From contig JAFBIW010000001.1 of assembly GCA_021531865.1 (NCBI GenBank), positions 124,001 to 188,000 of the forward strand: a stretch of 64,000 nt of DNA, given 5' to 3'. Position 1 is the stretch's first letter; the number at the start of each line of letters is the position of its first letter. This stretch comes from Butyricicoccus pullicaecorum. Lineage in GTDB: Bacteria; Bacillota; Clostridia; Oscillospirales; Butyricicoccaceae. Below, in pieces: positions 24,804-32,599 of the stretch. The position numbers were made by a program, and so were the translations under genes. Under the pieces are notes generated by a model. The model searched no databases. It saw only the letters and a program-made list of their open reading frames with translations, and was not told where the DNA came from.

Positions 24804-25553
24804 ATGAAACGGAACGTCAGACAGCGGATCGACCGCATCGTCCTGCTCCTGAGCCTGACCGGCATCACCTGTGCGGGCATTGTACTGGCCGGGCTGACCC
24901 GTCCGGAAACCACGACCCATCTGCCGCAGGGGCCGGTCTACGGCGCGTCCGCCGCGCCGCTCTACGACCCGCCCGAGGACAACCGCCCGGACGGCAATAG
25001 CTGGGCGCTCTATCTGGTCAACGCGCTCAACCCGCTCGACAAGGACTACGCGCCCACGCTGGAAAAGGTACGCGGCTATCAGGTGGACGAACGCATTGCC
25101 GCCGCGCTCGAGGACATGCTGGCCGACTGCGAAGCCGCCGGACTTTCGCCCATGATCTGCTCGGCCTACCGCACGCAGGAGAAGCAGGAAAGCCTGTTCG
25201 CGCGGCAGGTCGAAAAGCAGAAGGCGGCCGGACTGGGCGAGGCCGCCGCCGTGACCGCGGCGGCCAGCGTCGTGGCCAAGCCGGGCACGAGCGAGCACCA
25301 GACCGGTCTGGCCGTCGACCTGTGCGCGAAGGACTATCAACTGCTCGACGAGGGGCAGGAGGACACGCCCGAATACCAATGGCTGTGCGCAAACTGCGCC
25401 GAATACGGCTTCATCGTCCGCTATCCAGACGGCAAATCGGACGTGACCGGCGTCATCTACGAGCCGTGGCACTTTCGCTACGTCGGCCGCGCGGCGGCGC
25501 GGGAGATCATGGCGGACGGACTGTGTCTCGAGGAATATCTGTCGCGGGCATAA
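24804..25553 (+). CDS. D-alanyl-D-alanine carboxypeptidase, VanY family
   Basis: A 249-aa peptidase with an N-terminal membrane anchor (IVLLLSLTGITCAGIVLAGL). LAS-type zinc peptidase motifs follow: PMICSAYRTQEKQ, GTSEHQTGLAVDL (SxHxxGxAxD, zinc His and Asp) and YEPWHFRYVG (catalytic Glu and zinc His). Such enzymes trim the terminal D-Ala of peptidoglycan stem peptides outside the membrane. AAAAAAGGAGG precedes the ATG. It lies 124 bp behind the two-component operon, so it may be a target of that system. No vanA/vanH/vanX genes accompany it, so a resistance role is not implied. Confidence 0.92.
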   Translation: MKRNVRQRIDRIVLLLSLTGITCAGIVLAGLTRPETTTHLPQGPVYGASAAPLYDPPEDNRPDGNSWALYLVNALNPLDKDYAPTLEKVRGYQVDERIAAALEDMLADCEAAGLSPMICSAYRTQEKQESLFARQVEKQKAAGLGEAAAVTAAASVVAKPGTSEHQTGLAVDLCAKDYQLLDEGQEDTPEYQWLCANCAEYGFIVRYPDGKSDVTGVIYEPWHFRYVGRAAAREIMADGLCLEEYLSRA

Positions 25554-25559
25554 CAAAAA

Positions 25560-25606
25560 CCACGGTCTGTGCGGTCGGAAACGACCGGCAGAAGCCGTGG
25601 TTTTTT
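25560..25606. terminator. Bidirectional terminator between convergent genes
   Basis: A long hairpin from CCACGG (25560-25565) to CCGTGG (25595-25600), with strong inner GC pairing (GCGGTCG with CGACCGG). TTTTTT follows on the plus strand and TTTTTG on the minus strand. Confidence 0.92.
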
Positions 25607-25609
25607 CGT

Positions 25610-26158
25610 TCAATATTGTACCTCGTTGACGCCGTCAAAGCCGTAAACCAGATGATCGCCCGACCACGCGGTGTAGTGGTCGCCCAGCACGGCTTCGGGC
25701 ACGAGCCGCCACACAATGTCGTCGTGCCAATCGCCCGCCGGATAGGGTGTGCCGTCCTCGGCGTACCAGACCACCTTGTCGATCGCCGGGTCGAACCGCT
25801 TGCACAGCACATACTTGCTGTCCGCCCCGCCGCCCCATGTGAAGTAGGCCGGACAATTCTTCCCCCGACTGTCGAAATCCATGCCGGTCGCGCCGCCCGA
25901 GGTCGCCCAGAACAGCCCGAGCACCCGCTTTGCGCCGTGGATGGCGTATTTCCCCTGCGTGTTTTTCATCAGATATTCCCGATTGCCGTTCGGAAAGGTC
26001 AGTTCACTGACGATCTCGCACGGGGCGAAGCCCAGCTCCTCCATGCTGCGCAGGACACAGGTCTCGGGCGACAGATACACGCCCCAAAGCCAGAAAAAGG
26101 CTGCGAGGATCGCGGCGGTCACCGCGAAATTCCGGATCGTTTTCCAGCCGCGCGTCAT
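25610..26158 (-). CDS. Membrane-anchored protein of unknown function
   Basis: A 182-aa protein starting MTRGWKTIRNFAVTAAILAA with one N-terminal membrane helix (AVTAAILAAFFWLWGVYLS). The rest is soluble with many aromatic residues (KYAIHGAKRVLGLFWATSGG, VVWYAEDGTPY). ATG 26158 is chosen over 26176 because GGAGGGAGCGGC precedes it and it gives the classic 4-bp ATGA overlap with the gene upstream. It is the last gene of a PadR-led operon. I do not recognise a family. Confidence 0.8.
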   Translation of the reverse strand: MTRGWKTIRNFAVTAAILAAFFWLWGVYLSPETCVLRSMEELGFAPCEIVSELTFPNGNREYLMKNTQGKYAIHGAKRVLGLFWATSGGATGMDFDSRGKNCPAYFTWGGGADSKYVLCKRFDPAIDKVVWYAEDGTPYPAGDWHDDIVWRLVPEAVLGDHYTAWSGDHLVYGFDGVNEVQY

Positions 26159-26874
26159 GCCGCTCCCTCCTTCCATGCGGGCAGCTCGACCGTCACCGTG
26201 GTCGGCCCCTGTGCGCCGTTCCAGTCCGGCCAGCCGATGATGAGCGTCTGCGCACCCCGGTCGGTCGCTTCGTAGGTATACGCCCCGACGCTCATGAACA
26301 GGCTGCTCGCTGCGCTTCCGCTCCCGCCGTGCGGGCCTTCCTTGTCCGTGAACTGCACCTGCGGCGCGGACAGGTTCCAGCTATACCGTCCCAACGTCCA
26401 GGTACGGTAGGAGAGGTAGATTTCCCCGTCCTTCGTCCAGCCGACCGCCCGGATCTCGGCGCGGTGCGGCCCAAGCGTGAGCTTTTCGTGCACCGGCATG
26501 AGCTGCTGCACCTCGTCGCCCGGTGTGCTGTAATTTGCCAGATTGTAAATCGTGCCCAGTCCACCCGCGACCAGCGAAAACGCCAGCAGCAGGCCGAGTG
26601 TGCAGCAGGTGAGCACGCAGACCAGTTGGCTCAGCCACCACAGCCAGCCCAGAAACGGGTTGTGCGCGTGGTTCAGCTCCCGCCCGAGCGCGTCCGGGTC
26701 GCCCATCCGCGCAATTGCCTGCGCCAGCGCGGTCTCTTCGTCCAGCCCCTCGGTCTCCATCAGCCAGTCCTTACTGTCGAGCAGATGACCGGTCAGCTCC
26801 TCCCGGATGTCGGGGCGGTCGGGCAGAAAACGCACCTTTTTCACCACACGGTTCAAAAATTCCGCCTGATTCAT
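26155..26874 (-). CDS. Membrane protein with N-terminal HAAS/DUF1700-like domain
   Basis: A 239-aa protein starting MNQAEFLNRVVKKVRFLPDR. The first 70 residues (EELTGHLLDSKDWLMETEGL, ALAQAIARMGDPDALGRELN) match the helical segment found in proteins encoded next to PadR regulators. A long hydrophobic helix follows (LVCVLTCCTLGLLLAFSLVA), then a soluble domain predicted outside. PadR/HAAS pairs generally control envelope-stress or antimicrobial-response functions. The start at 26874 is supported by GGGGGG-rich ribosome-site sequence; the annotated frame is open nine codons further upstream. Confidence 0.82.
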   Translation of the reverse strand: MNQAEFLNRVVKKVRFLPDRPDIREELTGHLLDSKDWLMETEGLDEETALAQAIARMGDPDALGRELNHAHNPFLGWLWWLSQLVCVLTCCTLGLLLAFSLVAGGLGTIYNLANYSTPGDEVQQLMPVHEKLTLGPHRAEIRAVGWTKDGEIYLSYRTWTLGRYSWNLSAPQVQFTDKEGPHGGSGSAASSLFMSVGAYTYEATDRGAQTLIIGWPDWNGAQGPTTVTVELPAWKEGAA

Positions 26875-26893
26875 GCGTCTGTCCCCCCTTCCG

Positions 26894-27235
26894 TCAGGCA
26901 AAGGCGTGCGCGCCGCCCTCGATCACGCGCGTCACCGCGCCCGAAAACGCCTGCCACTGCTCCCGCTCGTCGGCAAGCTGCTTTTTCCCCTTGTCGGTGA
27001 TCGCGTAGTACCGTCGCTTACGGCCGTCCGCCGTCTTTTCGTAGGCGCGCACCCAGCCCGCGTGCTCCATCTTGTGCAGGATCGGGTACAGCGTGCCCTC
27101 CTGAAAGGCGAAGGCCTGCTCGCTCCGCTCGGCCAGCGTGCGGATGATCTCATAGCCGTAGCGGTCGCCCTCGTTCAAAAGCGAAAGCACCAAAAGCCGC
27201 GTGCTGCCGCCCAGCAGCCCCTTGTCAAATGTCAT
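26894..27235 (-). CDS. PadR-family transcriptional regulator
   Basis: A 113-aa protein of typical PadR length. Family motifs are KGLLGGSTRLLVLSLLNEGD, RYGYEIIRTLAE, FQEGTLYPILHKMEHAGWV and RKRRYYAITDKGKKQL. It has a winged helix and a short C-terminal dimerisation helix. It heads a three-gene operon with two membrane proteins. Its promoter contains two copies of TCTATGTAT flanking the -10 and -35 boxes, which suggests autoregulation. Confidence 0.95.
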   Translation of the reverse strand: MTFDKGLLGGSTRLLVLSLLNEGDRYGYEIIRTLAERSEQAFAFQEGTLYPILHKMEHAGWVRAYEKTADGRKRRYYAITDKGKKQLADEREQWQAFSGAVTRVIEGGAHAFA

Positions 27236-27266
27236 CTGCGGTCGCTCCCTTCTGATACCTCGAAGT

Positions 27267-27314
27267 TCTATGTATCTATGCCCTTATTATACCTTGACCC
27301 TCTATGTATTTCAA
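27267..27314 (-). promoter_or_regulatory. PadR operon promoter with repeated operator half-sites
   Basis: On the minus strand TTGAAA (27309-27314) and TATAAT (27286-27291) are 17 bp apart. The 9-mer TCTATGTAT (plus strand) occurs at 27267-27275 and 27301-27309, one copy near the start point and one beside the -35 box. Confidence 0.7.
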
Positions 27315-27577
27315 GCGTACCGCTTCCGTCATTCCGCACAAATTTCGCTCCCGTTTTTTGGACGTTCAGATCGGCATAATTCCTGTATTTTGTACGCATC
27401 CACAGTCCAAACACCTGCATTTTTATAAATTTTTCAATTCATCCTTACATTTTCATGGAAAATGTGCTATACTATGTATATACAGCGTGCGGTTTTCACA
27501 AACGTAAGTCCAGTTGTGAAGATCGCCGCTTTTTCTTTTGTGCTCCCACATCCGACAACACGACAGGAGGCAGCGAA

Positions 27578-28102
27578 ATGTTTCAGGCAGGCGATCATAT
27601 CATTTACGGCAACACCGGCGTATGCCGCGTGGAGGAGGTGTGCAGGCGGGACGACCTGCCCCCGGACGCGCGCGACACCCTGTTTTATCGGCTCATGCCG
27701 CTGCACGGCTCGTGCACGATCTACATTCCGGTCGATTCACCGGTCTTCATGCGTCCGGTCGTGACCCGCGCGCAGGCGCTTGACCTGATTGCCCGCATCC
27801 CCGCGATCCGGGAGGATGACTTCCAACCGGACGATCCCAAGCTGCTTGCCGCGCACTACAAGGATTTTTTCCGCTCCCATGCGTGCGAAGACCTGATCCA
27901 GCTCATCAAAACGGTCTATCATAAGAATCAGGAGATGGCGCACCGCGGCCGCCGTCCGCCCAAGACCGACAACCAGTACATGCAGCAGGCCGAAGCCCTG
28001 CTGAACGATGAACTGGGCGTTGCGCTGGACATCCCGAGCACCGATGTGCCCGACTTCATCGCGCAGACTTTGGAACAGAAAACGACCGCCTCAAATGCGT
28101 AA
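27578..28102 (+). CDS. CarD-like transcriptional regulator
   Basis: A 174-aa protein starting MFQAGDHIIYGNTGVCRVEE, the Tudor-like RNA-polymerase-interacting domain of the CarD/CdnL/TRCF family (YGxxGVC motif, then YIPVD). A helical C-terminal domain follows that would contact promoter DNA (KTVYHKNQEM, KTDNQYMQQAEALLNDELG). These proteins bind the beta subunit and stabilise open complexes. ATG 27578 follows ACAGGAGGCAGCGAA; the longer frame from 27455 lacks a ribosome site and is not family-like. It is a single gene ended by a strong hairpin. Confidence 0.9.
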   Translation: MFQAGDHIIYGNTGVCRVEEVCRRDDLPPDARDTLFYRLMPLHGSCTIYIPVDSPVFMRPVVTRAQALDLIARIPAIREDDFQPDDPKLLAAHYKDFFRSHACEDLIQLIKTVYHKNQEMAHRGRRPPKTDNQYMQQAEALLNDELGVALDIPSTDVPDFIAQTLEQKTTASNA

Positions 28103-28116
28103 GGCGGTCATTTTTT
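28084..28116. terminator. Bidirectional terminator between CarD-like and MATE genes
   Basis: GACCGCCT (28084-28091) pairs with AGGCGGTC (28102-28109), followed by TTTTTT on the plus strand; the minus strand reads into CGTTTTC. The CarD stop codon lies in the loop region. Confidence 0.88.
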
Positions 28117-29467
28117 ATGTCGTTTGCGCGCAGGCGCGGTACAGGCGGCCGCGCCGGGTCAGCAGAACGATCATACGGAAAATTTCATCGGCCGAAATGG
28201 CCAGCCACGCGCCCAGCACGCCCAACGAGGGCGTCAGCAGGTAGACGAGCACCGGACGGATGAGCACGATACCGATGGTCGTGACCATCGAGGGGATCTT
28301 TGCCAGCCCGCAGCCGCGCATCGCGCCCGCGTAGACCAGCGCGACCGCCTGACAGGGCTGATAGAACGCGATGAACCGGAGCACGTACGCGCCCCGGGTG
28401 ATGACCGCCGGGTCGTCCGAATAGAGCGTCATCAGGGGCGCGGGCAGCACGAAGAACAGCAGGGCGCACACCGAAGCGAATGCGGCTGCGAGACACAATC
28501 CGCCGTGCGTATACCGGCGTGCCTCATCCGGGTCGCGGTTCGCATAGGCCTGACTGACGAAAATGAGCACGGTGGTCGAAATGGCCTCGCTGCCCAGCAT
28601 GGAGAACTGCTGCAAGGTGATCAGGATGCGATAGGTCGCAAACGCGGTCGCACCGAGCAGCGCAATGCGCTGGATCGAAATGAAGATGCCCAGCCGGATC
28701 ATGACCTTCTCGCTCACCATCGGCGCGGCCTCCCGGCAGATCCTGTCGATCGTCTCCCGCGCGGGTTCACGCCAGACGGCGGCGGACATGGGCGCGTTCT
28801 GCGCGTGGAAATACCGGGCACAGACGACAAACGAGAGCACGAGACCGACAACGCAGCCCAAAACTGTCGCCACGGCCGCACCGACCGCACCCATGCGTGG
28901 AAAGGGGCCGACGCCGTTGATGAGCAGGTAGTCGAACACCAGATTGACCGCGTTTGCGATCAGGTTGAGCACGAACGACCAGCGCGGCGCGTCCACGCCC
29001 TTAAGCACGGCGGTCACCGCGCCGTAGATCCGGCGCATCGCGAATGCCAGCAGGGTGATGCGCAGATATGATACCGCGATGGGCAGGGTCTGCGCGTCCG
29101 CGCCGAACAGACGCAGGATCGGCCCGGCAAAGACCGCGAAAATCAGGCTGAGCACGAGCACCGCGCTGAGCACCAGCTTGAGCACGGCGGCGAGCAGCCG
29201 ATGAACGGCCGGCCAGTCCCGCTTGGCATACAGCCCGGCCGCCCGGGCGATGACCGCGGTCTGCAAGGCGAAAAAGGCAAATTCGAGCAGATTGACCGGC
29301 TCAGCGGTCAGGCCGACCGCCGCGATCGAGATCGTGCCGCAGGGCTTGAGCATGGCGGCATCCACCATCTGAAACAGGCTGACGAGCAGCAGCTCGGCGA
29401 AGATCGGCAGGCCGGTGCGCCATAGGTTTCGGTACACATTTTCTTTGGAATGGATCGGTTCTTTCAT
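28115..29467 (-). CDS. MATE-family multidrug/toxin exporter
   Basis: A 450-aa membrane protein with about 12 hydrophobic helices in two related halves. MATE-type stretches include GLPIFAELLLVSLFQMVDAAM, GLTAEPVNLLEFAFFALQTA, GVDAPRWSFVLNLIANAVNL and LGSEAISTTVLIFVSQAYANRD. MATE proteins export cationic compounds or metabolites using sodium or proton gradients. A GGGGGAGAAGCGC sequence precedes the ATG. It stands alone between convergent CarD and a tRNA gene. Confidence 0.93.
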   Translation of the reverse strand: MKEPIHSKENVYRNLWRTGLPIFAELLLVSLFQMVDAAMLKPCGTISIAAVGLTAEPVNLLEFAFFALQTAVIARAAGLYAKRDWPAVHRLLAAVLKLVLSAVLVLSLIFAVFAGPILRLFGADAQTLPIAVSYLRITLLAFAMRRIYGAVTAVLKGVDAPRWSFVLNLIANAVNLVFDYLLINGVGPFPRMGAVGAAVATVLGCVVGLVLSFVVCARYFHAQNAPMSAAVWREPARETIDRICREAAPMVSEKVMIRLGIFISIQRIALLGATAFATYRILITLQQFSMLGSEAISTTVLIFVSQAYANRDPDEARRYTHGGLCLAAAFASVCALLFFVLPAPLMTLYSDDPAVITRGAYVLRFIAFYQPCQAVALVYAGAMRGCGLAKIPSMVTTIGIVLIRPVLVYLLTPSLGVLGAWLAISADEIFRMIVLLTRRGRLYRACAQTT

Positions 29468-29679
29468 GCGCTTCTCCCCCTGTCCCGCGTGTCAGTGTCT
29501 CCATTATATCACCCCACGAACAATTTCAATGAATTTTTCTTCGTTTTCGTTCGATTTTTATTTATTTTATACGGATTCCAATTTTGTTGCAGCGGATGAA
29601 AAGAAATTTTAAAAAATGCTTGACTTCTTTCGTGTGATATGGTATTCTAATTAAGCAGTCAAGAAACGGGCTGTGGAAT
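29468..29679 (+). promoter_or_regulatory. AT-rich gap with tRNA-Arg promoter
   Basis: TTGACT (29620-29625), 17 bp, TATTCT (29643-29648) forms a good promoter about 30 bases before the tRNA. The rest of this 212-bp gap holds the MATE promoter region and nothing else recognisable. Confidence 0.75.
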
Positions 29680-29756
29680 GCGCCAGTAGCTCAGCTGGAT
29701 AGAGTGTTTGGCTACGAACCAAAAGGTCGGGGGTTCGAATCCCTTCTGGCGTACCA
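29680..29756 (+). tRNA. tRNA-Arg(ACG)
   Basis: A complete cloverleaf. Acceptor GCGCCAG pairs with CTGGCGT (one G-U). The D arm contains AGCTCAGCTGGATAGAG, the anticodon stem is TTTGG/CCAAA with loop CTACGAA (anticodon ACG), and the T arm is CGGGGGTTCGAATCCC G-type. CCA is encoded. ACG reads CGN arginine codons after modification to inosine. A second, identical copy lies on the minus strand at 32438-32514. Confidence 0.97.
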
Positions 29757-29760
29757 AAAA

Positions 29761-29794
29761 AAGACGAACATCTGTAAGATGTTCGTCTTTTTTT
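29761..29794 (+). terminator. Terminator of tRNA-Arg
   Basis: AAGACGAACATCT (29761-29773) pairs with AGATGTTCGTCTT (29777-29789), followed by seven T. Confidence 0.95.
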
Positions 29795-29877
29795 GTGCCA
29801 TGAAGGGATTCGAAAGAGCTGTCCAAGAAAACATGCCGGTGGCATGTTTTCCAGCCCGTGGCCCGGCCGCAGCCGGG

Positions 29878-29893
29878 CGAATCCCTTCTGGCG
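29878..29893 (+). repeat. Partial copy of the tRNA-Arg 3' end
   Basis: CGAATCCCTTCTGGCG repeats bases 29737-29752 of the tRNA (T-arm into acceptor). Such 3'-end copies are typical of attachment sites left by tRNA-targeting integration, but no integrase gene is nearby. Confidence 0.5.
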
Positions 29894-29907
29894 AATCCGT
29901 GACACCT

Positions 29908-30930
29908 TCATGGTGTCTCTTGTTTTGTCCGTCCCTCGGGCAGCAGTCCCCGCAGGCTTTCGTCAAACAGAACAGTGACCGGCGTTTCGATGTAATCAGC
30001 TGTCGGTGCGACGCCGTGCAGCAGATAGGCGTGCAGGGTGTCGATGATGCTGCGCGCCTGATGGGAGAGCACCAGACTGATCGAAAATTCGACAATTCCC
30101 TTTTCAATGAGTGCGGCGACGTCCGCCGTGCTGTCGTAGCAGACCATTTTGATCGTTCGCTGCCGCTGTAGGATGGCCTGCCCGACCTCGCCCGCATAGC
30201 CCGCCAGATTGCAGAAGCCCTCCAGATCGGGGAACTGGTCGAGCGTCCGGCAGGCCTGTGAATAGGCCACGACGCTCTGATCCTGCGAAAAAAGCCGGTC
30301 GACGACCTCGATTCCGGGACAGCGTTCCCGCAGAAAGTCCAGAAAACCCTCGAGCCGCAGACAATGGCTCGTAATCTCAGGCGAACCGGCCATCACAGCG
30401 GCTTTGCCGCGATAATTCATACATTTCGCCAGCAGGGACGCCGCGATCCGACCGCTTTGATAGTAGTTCTCGCCGAAGGTGCAGACGGGGGAGATGCCGG
30501 GCACCTCCGCGTCCAGAAAGAAAATCGGGCGGTCGAGCCGGTTCAGCCGCTCCCGCAGGCGTTCGCTGCGGACGCCCCGGATCAGCCATGCGTCGGCGGG
30601 ATGGTCGAGTGCGGCAAGCTGACTGTCGATATCGGTCGACTCGCAGAAAAAATAGCGCAGCGCAAGGTCGGCATGCGCGCGGCACAGCCGGTCGAGCGCC
30701 TCTTTGAGCGCGGCAAAATAGGAATCGGTCGTGCGCGGCATGATGACGGCCACCGTCCTGCATACCGGTTCGAGCGAAACACGCGGCGGGACATAGCCCG
30801 TCTGCCGGATGACCCGCATGACGCGCTCCCGCACCTGCGGGCGCACGCCCGGCCGTCCGTGGATGACCTTGTCGACCACGCCGCGCGACACCCCGGCAAG
30901 CTCTGCGATTTTGTTGATGGTGACCTTCAT
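29908..30930 (-). CDS. LacI-family transcriptional regulator
   Basis: A 340-aa LacI-type repressor. Its helix-turn-helix is TINKIAELAGVSRGVVDKVI near the N-terminus, and the sensor domain contains VAVIMPRTTDSYFAALKEAL, IFFLDAEVPGISPVCTFGE and MAGSPEITSHCLRLEGFLDF. Ligand is probably a sugar or inositol. It is transcribed after, but separated by a terminator from, a Gfo/Idh dehydrogenase gene on the same strand. A TATAAT lies at 30964-30969 (as ATTATA on plus) and GGGGAGGG before the ATG. The pair is enclosed by inverted tRNA-Arg repeats. It is only moderately similar by eye to the LacI protein at 2405-3433. Confidence 0.92.
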   Translation of the reverse strand: MKVTINKIAELAGVSRGVVDKVIHGRPGVRPQVRERVMRVIRQTGYVPPRVSLEPVCRTVAVIMPRTTDSYFAALKEALDRLCRAHADLALRYFFCESTDIDSQLAALDHPADAWLIRGVRSERLRERLNRLDRPIFFLDAEVPGISPVCTFGENYYQSGRIAASLLAKCMNYRGKAAVMAGSPEITSHCLRLEGFLDFLRERCPGIEVVDRLFSQDQSVVAYSQACRTLDQFPDLEGFCNLAGYAGEVGQAILQRQRTIKMVCYDSTADVAALIEKGIVEFSISLVLSHQARSIIDTLHAYLLHGVAPTADYIETPVTVLFDESLRGLLPEGRTKQETP

Positions 30931-30971
30931 GCGACGTACCCTCCCCGCGATCTATATATCTGCATTATACC

Positions 30972-31021
30972 ACAAAAAAGAGCCATGGCGTCCGGTTTTG
31001 GATGCCATGGCCCGGTTTTTT
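30972..31021. terminator. Terminator of the second dehydrogenase gene
   Basis: GAGCCATGGCGTCC pairs with GGATGCCATGGCCC around the TCCGGTTTTGGA centre. TTTTTT follows on the minus strand (A-run 30974-30979) and GGTTTTTTC on the plus strand. Confidence 0.9.
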
Positions 31022-31038
31022 CTGTATGTGATCTCAGA

Positions 31039-32058
31039 TCAATATTCGACCTTCACGGCCTTGCCGCTGTGGAAGGAATCGGTGATCGCATAGGTGACGA
31101 TCGTGGCCTTAGTGCCGTCGTAGACGGTCAGCTCAGGCTTGCGGTCCTTCTGGATGCAGTCGATGAAATCGACCATCTCGAGCAGGTAGGCTTCGGCAAA
31201 GCGCTGCGGGAAGTTCTCGATGATCTCCTGCCGTGCGCCGTACTGGTCGTAGACCATCGTGCGATCCTTCCACGGCACACCGGCAACGCGGATGTGACCC
31301 TCGGTCGCGACGATCTCGGTCTCAGTGTGGTAGCCGTGCGGCGCGGTGCGGCCGACGTGCAGGAAGGCAACCGTGCCGTTGTCCAGCTTGAGCATCGCCA
31401 TGCCGGTCTCGGTGTCGCCGTTTTCGGTGAATTCCGGATGCTTGAAGGTGGTGCCGGCTGCGTAAACCTCGGTGATCTCGCCACCCAGGAACCAGCGCAT
31501 CAGGTCGATGTCGTGCGAAGCCGCGTCGATGAAGATGCCGCCCGAGGTCTTGGAGAACTTGATGCAGCTCTCGACCAGCGCCTCGGGATCGAGGCCGGTC
31601 GCCTTGACGAGATAGGGCTTGCCGATCTTGCCCGCGTCGATCTGCGCCTTGGCATGGGCGTAGGACGGGTCATAGCGGCGCATGAAGCCAAGGAAGAACA
31701 GCTTGTCGGGATGGCGCTCAACCGCAGCCTCGGCGCGCTTGCACTCCTCCAGCGAGCAGCCCAGCGGCTTGTCGCAGAAAACGTGCTTGCCGGCGTCCAG
31801 CGCGTACTCGATCATCCAGCAGTGCTCAGGCGAAGACGAAACGATCGCGACCGCTTCGATATCGGCCTCGTCGATCATCTTCTTGTAGTCGGTCGTGACG
31901 AAATCGACCTTGAGGTAATCCTTCGCCCATTCCAGCTCCTTTTCAACGAGCGAGCAGGCGGCGGTCAGCTTGCAGCCCGGGATCTTGAACGCCAGATTTT
32001 CGGCATGAACGGAGCCCAGACGGCCCAGACCGACAATGCCAACTTTTACTTCTTTCAT
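31039..32058 (-). CDS. Gfo/Idh/MocA-family dehydrogenase, inositol 2-dehydrogenase-like (IolG-type)
   Basis: A 339-aa protein starting MKEVKVGIVGLGRLGSVHAE (GxGxxG NAD site). It has AGKHVFCDKPLGCSLEEC with the Lys-Pro catalytic motif near residue 95, RRYDPSYAHAK, and GGIFIDAASHDIDLMRWFLG (Asp-His catalytic pair near 175). These match bacterial inositol 2-dehydrogenases well. ATG 32058 follows AAGGAGAATTGCT; upstream in-frame starts to 32211 lack a site. Its neighbour is a LacI regulator. It is a different protein from the dehydrogenase at 6158-7171, so the genome carries at least two such modules. Confidence 0.88.
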   Translation of the reverse strand: MKEVKVGIVGLGRLGSVHAENLAFKIPGCKLTAACSLVEKELEWAKDYLKVDFVTTDYKKMIDEADIEAVAIVSSSPEHCWMIEYALDAGKHVFCDKPLGCSLEECKRAEAAVERHPDKLFFLGFMRRYDPSYAHAKAQIDAGKIGKPYLVKATGLDPEALVESCIKFSKTSGGIFIDAASHDIDLMRWFLGGEITEVYAAGTTFKHPEFTENGDTETGMAMLKLDNGTVAFLHVGRTAPHGYHTETEIVATEGHIRVAGVPWKDRTMVYDQYGARQEIIENFPQRFAEAYLLEMVDFIDCIQKDRKPELTVYDGTKATIVTYAITDSFHSGKAVKVEY

Positions 32059-32369
32059 AGCAATTCTCCTTCTTTGTGTTTTATAACGCCCTTCGCAGGG
32101 GCGATCATCTTTTTGTGAACCGTTTGTGCCTTTATTATAAGAGGTGACGGGCAAAAAGGCTATTCGCGTGCCGCACGAAATTGGGCAAAAAGATTGGTGC
32201 ATAATATGCACAAAAAATGAAGATAAAATTATGCAATAAAGACAGGATCATGGGACACGGGACGGATAATAAATTGTGCCATTGCGAAAGGACGCAAAAA
32301 AATATGGGCTGCGCACTGTGCCGGAAATGATTTTCGTGCGTTTTTTCGTGCGTTTTTGGAAGGAGCTGC
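32059..32369. promoter_or_regulatory. Promoter region of the second dehydrogenase gene
   Basis: A minus-strand TATAAT (ATTATA at 32134-32139) lies about 75 bases before the start codon, without a good -35 box. Upstream is the dyad at 32197-32211. The remaining AT-rich sequence to the inverted repeat holds nothing I recognise. Confidence 0.55.
32197..32211. promoter_or_regulatory. Candidate operator dyad
   Basis: GTGCATAATATGCAC is a perfect inverted repeat about a central A, placed upstream of the dehydrogenase promoter. It could bind the neighbouring LacI protein or an activator. It does not resemble the operators at 2-6 kb. Confidence 0.4.
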
Positions 32370-32525
32370 GGACAGCCCTTTCGAATCCCTTCATGGCACA
32401 AAAAAAGACGAACATCTTACAGATGTTCGTCTTTTTTTGGTACGCCAGAAGGGATTCGAACCCCCGACCTTTTGGTTCGTAGCCAAACACTCTATCCAGC
32501 TGAGCTACTGGCGCATTCCACAGCC
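32370..32525 (-). repeat. Right arm of the 156-bp inverted repeat containing tRNA-Arg
   Basis: Reverse complement of 29669-29824, including the tRNA, its terminator (32399-32437) and the GTGCCATGAAGGGATTCGAA tail. The promoters outside the arms differ, so the duplicated unit ends just upstream of the tRNA. Confidence 0.85.
32438..32514 (-). tRNA. tRNA-Arg(ACG), second copy
   Basis: Identical in sequence to the tRNA at 29680-29756 but on the opposite strand, with encoded CCA. Its own promoter is TTGACA (TGTCAA 32570-32575 on plus), 18 bp, TATTCT (AGAATA 32546-32551). The hairpin terminator follows at 32399-32437. Confidence 0.97.
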
Positions 32526-32599
32526 GTTCAACCGACTGCCTATATAGAATACCACAGAATACGTCAGAATGTCAAGCATTATTTCAAGAAATTTCTAAA

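Larger units (their letters stand above)
29669..29824 (+). repeat. Left arm of a 156-bp inverted repeat containing tRNA-Arg
   Basis: From GGCTGTGGAATG through the tRNA, its terminator and AAAGAGCTGTCC, this segment recurs as its reverse complement at 32370-32525 with at least one base change (AGAGCTG versus AGGGCTG). The two arms enclose about 2.5 kb with a LacI gene and a dehydrogenase gene. Confidence 0.85.

Noticed and set aside
24804-25553. Vancomycin-resistance cluster
   Set aside because: Only a VanY-type peptidase next to a two-component system is present; no ligase, dehydrogenase or VanX gene.
29651-30197. ORFs containing GYEPKGRGFESL or ARRDSNPRPFGS around both tRNA-Arg genes
   Set aside because: Translations of the tRNA and its terminator; a common source of false proteins.
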